Shown one piece after another: positions 53,192 to 57,588 of a stretch of DNA of 57,588 bases. The notes beneath the pieces were generated by a model, which saw only the letters and a list, made by a program, of their open reading frames with translations, did no database searches and was not told the origin of the DNA. Both the position numbers and the translations under genes were made by a program. This stretch comes from an uncultured Blastocatellia bacterium (GTDB taxonomy: Bacteria > Acidobacteriota > Blastocatellia > Chloracidobacteriales > Chloracidobacteriaceae): positions 1 through 57,588 of the forward strand of contig CALGZC010000046.1 in the NCBI GenBank assembly GCA_937934745.1, read 5' to 3'. Position 1 is the first letter of the stretch, and every line of letters starts with the position of its first letter.

Positions 53192-56100
53192 ATGCCGGAT
53201 TCCACGCAAAATCAACTCGAAGCATCCTTTACCCCATCACCAGCGGGAGATGTTGTCAACTTCGCAAGCGGGGAGTTTTCTTTTGTCCACCCGGCCCAGT
53301 GGCAGGTGAGACCGGTGAGTGGTTTCCAGTACAGCGCCGAAGCTCCAAATGGCATGGTGGTGCTGTTCCAGATGGTCGCTCAACGGCCGTTGCCTGCCCT
53401 AGAGGAAGAGACGTTAGCGGTTACCATCGGTGACCTGGTCGATCACCTACCTCCGGTTGTCCAGGGAGACAAATTGACCACCGGGTTGTACATCTGTCTA
53501 ACGGCCCAGCTAGAGGTTGTTTGGCGCGGCGCACCGTATGTGTTCTGGATGGTGGTCATCACATTGACAAGAGGTGCTTCATCCGCTACGTCGCGGGGTA
53601 TTCTGATCCTGGCCGTTCCGGCAGCTGAAGTTGAGGCATCGGAACAGGATGCACGCCTGATTCTGGACAGTTTTGCCGTTGCCGGACAAACGGTGACAGA
53701 TGCACGGATTTCGCTGAGCCGTGTTGAAGCGGTGAGCTTCGAGCCTGGTGTGTTTATCGAAACGCGCCGTCTTCCCGGTGATGCAACGTGGGGGGACGAG
53801 AAAAGGACAGCCCTGACCTCCGAGGATTTGCCGTCACAGAACCTAGGCCTCGAGGAAGTGCGACCAGCGTGGCAGGTTACGGTCACGACGCTCACGGCAA
53901 GCGAGGGGGGCTATGCCGACGGACCGCTGACGATAGCCAAGTTTTTACGCCTCAACGGTGTTACCTGTGATCCCCAGGGCAATCTCTACATCGCAGACTT
54001 TGGTAATCACCGGATTCGGCAGGTTACTGTGAACGGTCTGGTGCGAACGCTGGCAGGTAGTGGGCGCGCCGGCTACCGGGACGACCTAGGTGCTCTGTCC
54101 GAATTTAACGGGCCGCGCGGAATTGCCTATGCTGCCGGCTATCTCTACGTTGCCGACCTGAACAATGCCTGCGTTCGCCGGGTCACGCTCGATGGGATGG
54201 TGACGACGCTGGCCGGCGACGGCGTAGAGGGGACACGTGACGGCGTGGGCCAACAGGCGCGCTTTAGGTCGCCACGGGCAGTCGCTGTGGACGCACTTGG
54301 TACGGTCTATGTTGCCGATGATGTACGGGTACGTTCCATTGCACCTAACGGACTGGTAACAACGCTGGCAGGCAGCGAGCCGGGCTATGTGGACGGTCCG
54401 GCAGGAGTCGCGCGATTTGAAACACTGAGCGGCTTGGCATTGGATCGAGTCGGCAATCTGTATCTGGCCGATGCTGGCAACCGCCGACTACGTAAGTTGA
54501 GCCGTGATGGGCAGGTGAGCACCCTCCCCGTCGGGCCGGAAAGTGGTGCTTCGGCGGCGATTCTGCATCCGGTGGCGGTCTGCGTCGGCCCAGACGGCAC
54601 GCTGTATGTGCTTGATGTTGATGATTTTTCACTCAAGGCCGTGCTCCCTGGCGGGACGGTCGTCCGAATTGCCGGCGGAAAGCAGGGGCGGGAAGATGGT
54701 GACGCCGACACGGCGCGGTTCTGGATGCCAACGGGGCTGACATTTTTTGACCATCGGCTGTACATCACCGACCGGGAGCAGCATGCCATTCGCCTAGTGC
54801 GCCTTCAGAACCTTGAAGTGGTAGAGACCGTGTCTGACCTGCCGGTGGAACAGGCAGGTCAGTTGCCCCCATCACCCGAGGATCAGAAGCAGACCAAGCC
54901 CTCGATGGCCAATGCTTTTCTACCGCTGCCCACCGGAGCACCCTCCGCTCGAATTGCCCCTTTCTCGGCGCAGATGGGGTTAGACCGTACGGACCTCACC
55001 GATTTGGTCGTGGAAGTTGTGGCCGGCGGCAATCCGGGGCTTCTTGACGGTTATGGCGTTGTGGCCCAGCTCAATCATCCGGTTGGGTTGGCGATGGATA
55101 GGGATGGGACACTCTTCATTGCCGACCACTTCAACCATGCCATTCGGATGCTCACACCAGATGGGTATGTGCGGACCATCGCCGGTGGATGCCGGCGGGG
55201 CTTTCGGGATGGGTACGGTGCCGAGGCTGAATTCAACGGCCCTCTCGGCCTGGCGATTGGCGCGCAGGGTCAGCTTTACGTTGCCGACCACCTCAATGCC
55301 CGTATTCGGGTCGTAATGCGCGACGGTGAGGTACGGACACTGGCCGGTACGGGCTTCGCCAAAATTAAGGACGGTCCGCTGGCAACGGCCACCTTTGAGG
55401 GGCCCAAGGGAATTGCCGTTGACCCGCACGGTACCATCTATGTCACCGATGGCGTCACCGTCCGGCTGATTACTCCGGAAGGCTACGTGCGCACGTTGGC
55501 TGGGGGAGAGCGCGGTTTCCACGATGGCATCGGCGCGCAGGCGATGTTCGGTTGGGTGTATGCCATTGCCCTAGATGTATCCGGCCGCTGCTTTGTCACG
55601 GATGCCGCCAACCATGCCATTCGCTGCGTTTTTCCAGATGGCACGGTCAGGACGGTCTTTGGCGGCAGGGAAATCCGTCAGTTGAATTTCCCGAGTGGCT
55701 TGGCGCTTGATTGGCACGGGCATCTTTACGTCGCCGACACTAATCACCACCGCATCTTACGGCTGACACCTACCGCCGATGGGGAAAAATACACTTCCTC
55801 ACTGATTTGCGGCCGGCAGTGGGGACAGCAAGCTGACCCGGCACACGAGTTTGAGTTGGATGCGCCGCGGGGGGTAGCTGTCGGCCTCAACCACGACCTA
55901 TACATTGCCGACTCGAATGCCAATCGCATCTTGCGCGTGGCGTCGCGGCACAACATGTACCGCGTCGAAACACCACCTTCCTTCGGTGTGGCGCCGCCGC
56001 CGTACAGCCTCCCACAGGGTTTGAGCGAAGTTGAGACGACCGGTAATGACTACCTCCAACGTCGCTCCCTGCCTGAATCCAGCTCTACGCCGATAGAAGT

Positions 56101-56845
56101 CGCCGAATTTGCAGAACATATGGAGCATGTCGCCGAACATGCGCCGTCACTTCCAACACCCAGCCATCCCCGGTTGGATGTCCCACCGATTGTGAGTCCG
56201 GAGGTAACGTCTCCTGTTGTTTTGCCTGCTCCGGCAGTACCATCCGTCCCACCCCACCGCCACGCTGCCGCTACGGTTCTTGGCTGGGGGATCGAGTTGT
56301 CGGGCCATAACCTGATCCGCACCGAGCCGGACGGGTCACTTTTGCTGGATACCACTTACAGCCCGGAAAACAGTGCCTTCTTCTATCTCCCCTGGGAAGT
56401 AACGGCCGAACAGAAAGTTGTGGTCGAGATCAAGATGCAGCTCGTCGCCTACGTCGGTGAGCGTGATGCCACCGGTTGCGCCGTATGGTTTGAAAACGAC
56501 CGTCACGCCGACGTCCTACTCATTCAGCCGGATGGCATTCGCCTCCTGCGCACGCCGGAGCTGGCCTACGGCTGTAATCCCTGTGCTGGCGTCAACGCTT
56601 ATACGGTTACGCTCCACGGGAGTGACATACGGGTTGCTTTCAACGGCGTCGAATGCCTGGTTGGATTAGGCAAGTTTTGGATGCGTCCGGCTGCCCGCGA
56701 CGGCCGCCCGCTGCGCCGGTGGCTGGCGTTTGGCGACGGCTCTTCCGCTGCCGGCAGCATTTCGCGTTGGCAGCGCGTGACGTACCGCATTGAAGAGGGC
56801 GCGGACACCCTGCCACTCACCGCCGAGGAGGCGTTGGGAAAATGA
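53192..56845 (+). CDS. Giant NHL-repeat double-propeller protein with PsbP-like N-terminus
   Basis: The 1217-residue protein has an N-terminal domain of about 180 residues with a PsbP/DcrB-like pattern (FSFVHPAQWQVRP) but no signal peptide. Two NHL propellers follow, at about 240-540 and 610-930, with blades that repeat TLAG-G...DG...A-FNGP-GIA...LYVAD-N-IR. A Pro/Ser/Gly-rich linker runs at about 550-600 and a long Pro-rich linker at about 960-1030. The C-terminal domain of about 170 residues (WGIELSGHNLIRTEPDG) is probably a jelly roll. It may be a scaffold or binding protein. GAGGT precedes the ATG. The lack of a signal peptide is odd. Confidence 0.75.
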   Translation: MPDSTQNQLEASFTPSPAGDVVNFASGEFSFVHPAQWQVRPVSGFQYSAEAPNGMVVLFQMVAQRPLPALEEETLAVTIGDLVDHLPPVVQGDKLTTGLYICLTAQLEVVWRGAPYVFWMVVITLTRGASSATSRGILILAVPAAEVEASEQDARLILDSFAVAGQTVTDARISLSRVEAVSFEPGVFIETRRLPGDATWGDEKRTALTSEDLPSQNLGLEEVRPAWQVTVTTLTASEGGYADGPLTIAKFLRLNGVTCDPQGNLYIADFGNHRIRQVTVNGLVRTLAGSGRAGYRDDLGALSEFNGPRGIAYAAGYLYVADLNNACVRRVTLDGMVTTLAGDGVEGTRDGVGQQARFRSPRAVAVDALGTVYVADDVRVRSIAPNGLVTTLAGSEPGYVDGPAGVARFETLSGLALDRVGNLYLADAGNRRLRKLSRDGQVSTLPVGPESGASAAILHPVAVCVGPDGTLYVLDVDDFSLKAVLPGGTVVRIAGGKQGREDGDADTARFWMPTGLTFFDHRLYITDREQHAIRLVRLQNLEVVETVSDLPVEQAGQLPPSPEDQKQTKPSMANAFLPLPTGAPSARIAPFSAQMGLDRTDLTDLVVEVVAGGNPGLLDGYGVVAQLNHPVGLAMDRDGTLFIADHFNHAIRMLTPDGYVRTIAGGCRRGFRDGYGAEAEFNGPLGLAIGAQGQLYVADHLNARIRVVMRDGEVRTLAGTGFAKIKDGPLATATFEGPKGIAVDPHGTIYVTDGVTVRLITPEGYVRTLAGGERGFHDGIGAQAMFGWVYAIALDVSGRCFVTDAANHAIRCVFPDGTVRTVFGGREIRQLNFPSGLALDWHGHLYVADTNHHRILRLTPTADGEKYTSSLICGRQWGQQADPAHEFELDAPRGVAVGLNHDLYIADSNANRILRVASRHNMYRVETPPSFGVAPPPYSLPQGLSEVETTGNDYLQRRSLPESSSTPIEVAEFAEHMEHVAEHAPSLPTPSHPRLDVPPIVSPEVTSPVVLPAPAVPSVPPHRHAAATVLGWGIELSGHNLIRTEPDGSLLLDTTYSPENSAFFYLPWEVTAEQKVVVEIKMQLVAYVGERDATGCAVWFENDRHADVLLIQPDGIRLLRTPELAYGCNPCAGVNAYTVTLHGSDIRVAFNGVECLVGLGKFWMRPAARDGRPLRRWLAFGDGSSAAGSISRWQRVTYRIEEGADTLPLTAEEALGK

Positions 56846-56909
56846 TTTGAAAACCGTTTTCGATTTGAAATAAGCTCGCCTTAGACCTTCCCGAAGGAGA
56901 CTCTAAAGC

Positions 56910-56999
56910 GTGCTCCCGTGTCGTCGCAAGCGTAAGGACAAATGCTGTAAGAAGTACAAAAAGTGCGGCAAAGCCTGCAAGGGCTGCCCCAAGTTCTAA
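56910..56999 (+). CDS. Small Cys/Lys-rich peptide, 29 residues
   Basis: A GTG start with GAAGGAG ten bases upstream opens a 29-codon frame with six Cys (residues 4, 12, 13, 19, 23, 26) and eleven Lys; it ends KACKGCPKF. Such a composition and a strong ribosome binding site are unlikely by chance. The spacing C-x6-C...C-x3-C-x2-C suggests metal binding or disulfides. It lies 64 bases after the NHL gene. I do not recognise a family by name, and no other gene of this type is in the window. Confidence 0.7.
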   Translation: MLPCRRKRKDKCCKKYKKCGKACKGCPKF

Positions 57000-57264
57000 G
57001 CGCGCGAAGCCGGCGGCTTTACACAGCCCCTCGCGCAACCTAGCCGTTGCCCATACGGTTTTGACACGCAAGGACGAAGGCTTCTTCGCCTGTCAGCGCA
57101 TCGGCGTTGATCATTTGGCTATAAGTTTGGCTTGGCGCGACCAAGCCGTTCCAGTCGGCCGTACCGCCGCCAGAGCAAAAAAAAGCGCGGGGCGTTTCCC
57201 CCCCCGCGCCTAGCTTAGGTTGATGGCTTAGGTTGAGCGACGGCTGCGTCTCTCGTCCGTAGCC
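57000..57264. other. Intergenic region with a short direct repeat
   Basis: An 11-base sequence, GCTTAGGTTGA, occurs at 57213-57223 and 57226-57236. AAGCCGGCGGCTT near 57007 is a small hairpin after the Cys/Lys peptide. The strong terminator at 57177-57209 is listed separately. No gene is seen. Confidence 0.5.
57177..57209 (-). terminator. Rho-independent terminator of the Oar-like gene
   Basis: Read on the minus strand, GCGCGGGG (57209-57202) pairs with CCCCGCGC (57192-57185) around a nine-base loop and is followed by eight T residues (57184-57177). It lies about 55 bases after the stop of the outer-membrane protein gene. Confidence 0.9.
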
Positions 57265-57588
57265 TTAGAAGCGCACTTTCAAGCTAAACTGCATGATACG
57301 GGGGCCGCCCACCGTGTTGACGATGGTTCCGAAGTCGCCCGGGTCTTGCAGGTCATTGCCCGGCAGGGCGAAGTTGACGTTGTTGAAAGCGTTGAAGATG
57401 TCCCACCGGAACTCGATGCCGACGCGCTCGGTGATGGGGGTGTTTTTCGCCAAGCTGAAATCCACGCGCTTCTGAACCGCGCCGCGCAGGATGTTTCGTC
57501 CAAGATTGCCGTGGCCGCCCAGCGGCGAGGCCAGCGCCGCCGGATTGAAGAACTGCTCGGTCGGTTCAGGTCCACGCCGCCGCAGATC
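57265..57588 (-). CDS. Oar/TonB-dependent outer-membrane protein, C-terminal part only
   Basis: The frame runs off the right edge; 107 residues are visible. They read QFFNPAALASPLGGHGNLGRN, then RVDFSLAKNTPITERVGIEFRWDIFNAFNNVNF and end FSLKVRF, the terminal beta-strand with aromatic last residue that outer-membrane proteins need for BAM insertion. This ending is typical of Oar-like carboxypeptidase-regulatory/TonB-dependent proteins of acidobacteria. The bulk of the gene lies outside the window. Confidence 0.85.
   Translation of the reverse strand, partial: DLRRRGPEPTEQFFNPAALASPLGGHGNLGRNILRGAVQKRVDFSLAKNTPITERVGIEFRWDIFNAFNNVNFALPGNDLQDPGDFGTIVNTVGGPRIMQFSLKVRF

Noticed and set aside
1-57588. 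tRNA, rRNA, CRISPR, insertion sequence or prophage genes
   Set aside because: No cloverleaf with TTCGA-type loop, repeat-spacer array, transposase or phage module was seen; the only recombinase is the housekeeping XerC type.

Overview
The window is about 57.6 kb of a GC-rich bacterial chromosome carrying 48 protein genes that I can support, plus one weak small ORF. I see no tRNA, rRNA, CRISPR, insertion sequence or phage gene. The gene mix suggests an acidobacterium: a single-polypeptide cytochrome b/Rieske pair, DUF4388 and roadblock proteins, Asp-box and NHL propeller proteins, and an Oar/TonB-type outer-membrane protein ending at the right edge. It resembles what I know of Chloracidobacterium, but no diagnostic phototrophy gene is in the window, so the genus is inference only.

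Layout. 1-514: noncoding, strongly structured DNA or RNA. 515-2570: Rieske protein and a cytochrome b with b6-type heme spacing plus a C-terminal c-type heme domain, closed by a strong terminator. 2764-8024: aromatic amino acid hydroxylase, a pteridine-reductase-like SDR, an Asp-box propeller and mutM. 8178-12704: an FHA-GAF-HD-GYP regulator, an ABC-2 permease with a TPR-like partner, and folP. 12691-19819 (minus): patatin lipase, sucC, a HAMP sensor with no output domain, and four genes combining DUF4388 and roadblock/LC7 domains. 20492-23877 (minus): a membrane protein and a DPP IV-type peptidase. 24083-29175 (plus): a NatAB-type exporter, methylmalonyl-CoA epimerase, a parvulin isomerase and an acyl-CoA dehydrogenase. 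29395-32015 (minus): a phasin-like protein, phaR and hisZ, with twin palindromic operators in front of phaR. 32223-39049 (plus): xerC-nadD-rsfS, a phosphofructokinase, a Ser/Thr kinase and a serine hydrolase. 39211-42270 (minus): a tandem universal stress protein, a diiron ferritin-like protein and a membrane DnaJ protein. 42462-46359 (plus): an SseB-like protein, bioD, a proline iminopeptidase and a SpoIID protein. 46416-49151 (minus): a peroxiredoxin and nuoG. 49418-57588: a peptidoglycan-binding protein, a UbiB/ABC1 kinase, a CYTH protein, a 1217-residue NHL protein, a 29-residue Cys/Lys peptide missed by size filters, and the end of an Oar-like protein.

How the genes fit together. Respiratory or photosynthetic electron transfer is represented by Rieske/cytochrome b and NuoG. 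Pterin chemistry links the hydroxylase, the SDR and FolP. Propionate and C4-acid metabolism links methylmalonyl-CoA epimerase and SucC. Carbon storage is represented by PhaR and the phasin-like protein. Signalling genes are numerous (HD-GYP, DUF4388/LC7, HAMP, Ser/Thr kinase, USP). The most system-like stretch is the DUF4388/roadblock/HAMP cluster at 14790-19819, which has the regulators of a Ras-like GTPase switch but no GTPase. Many start codons were moved inward from the longest frame on the basis of ribosome binding sites and family N-termini.
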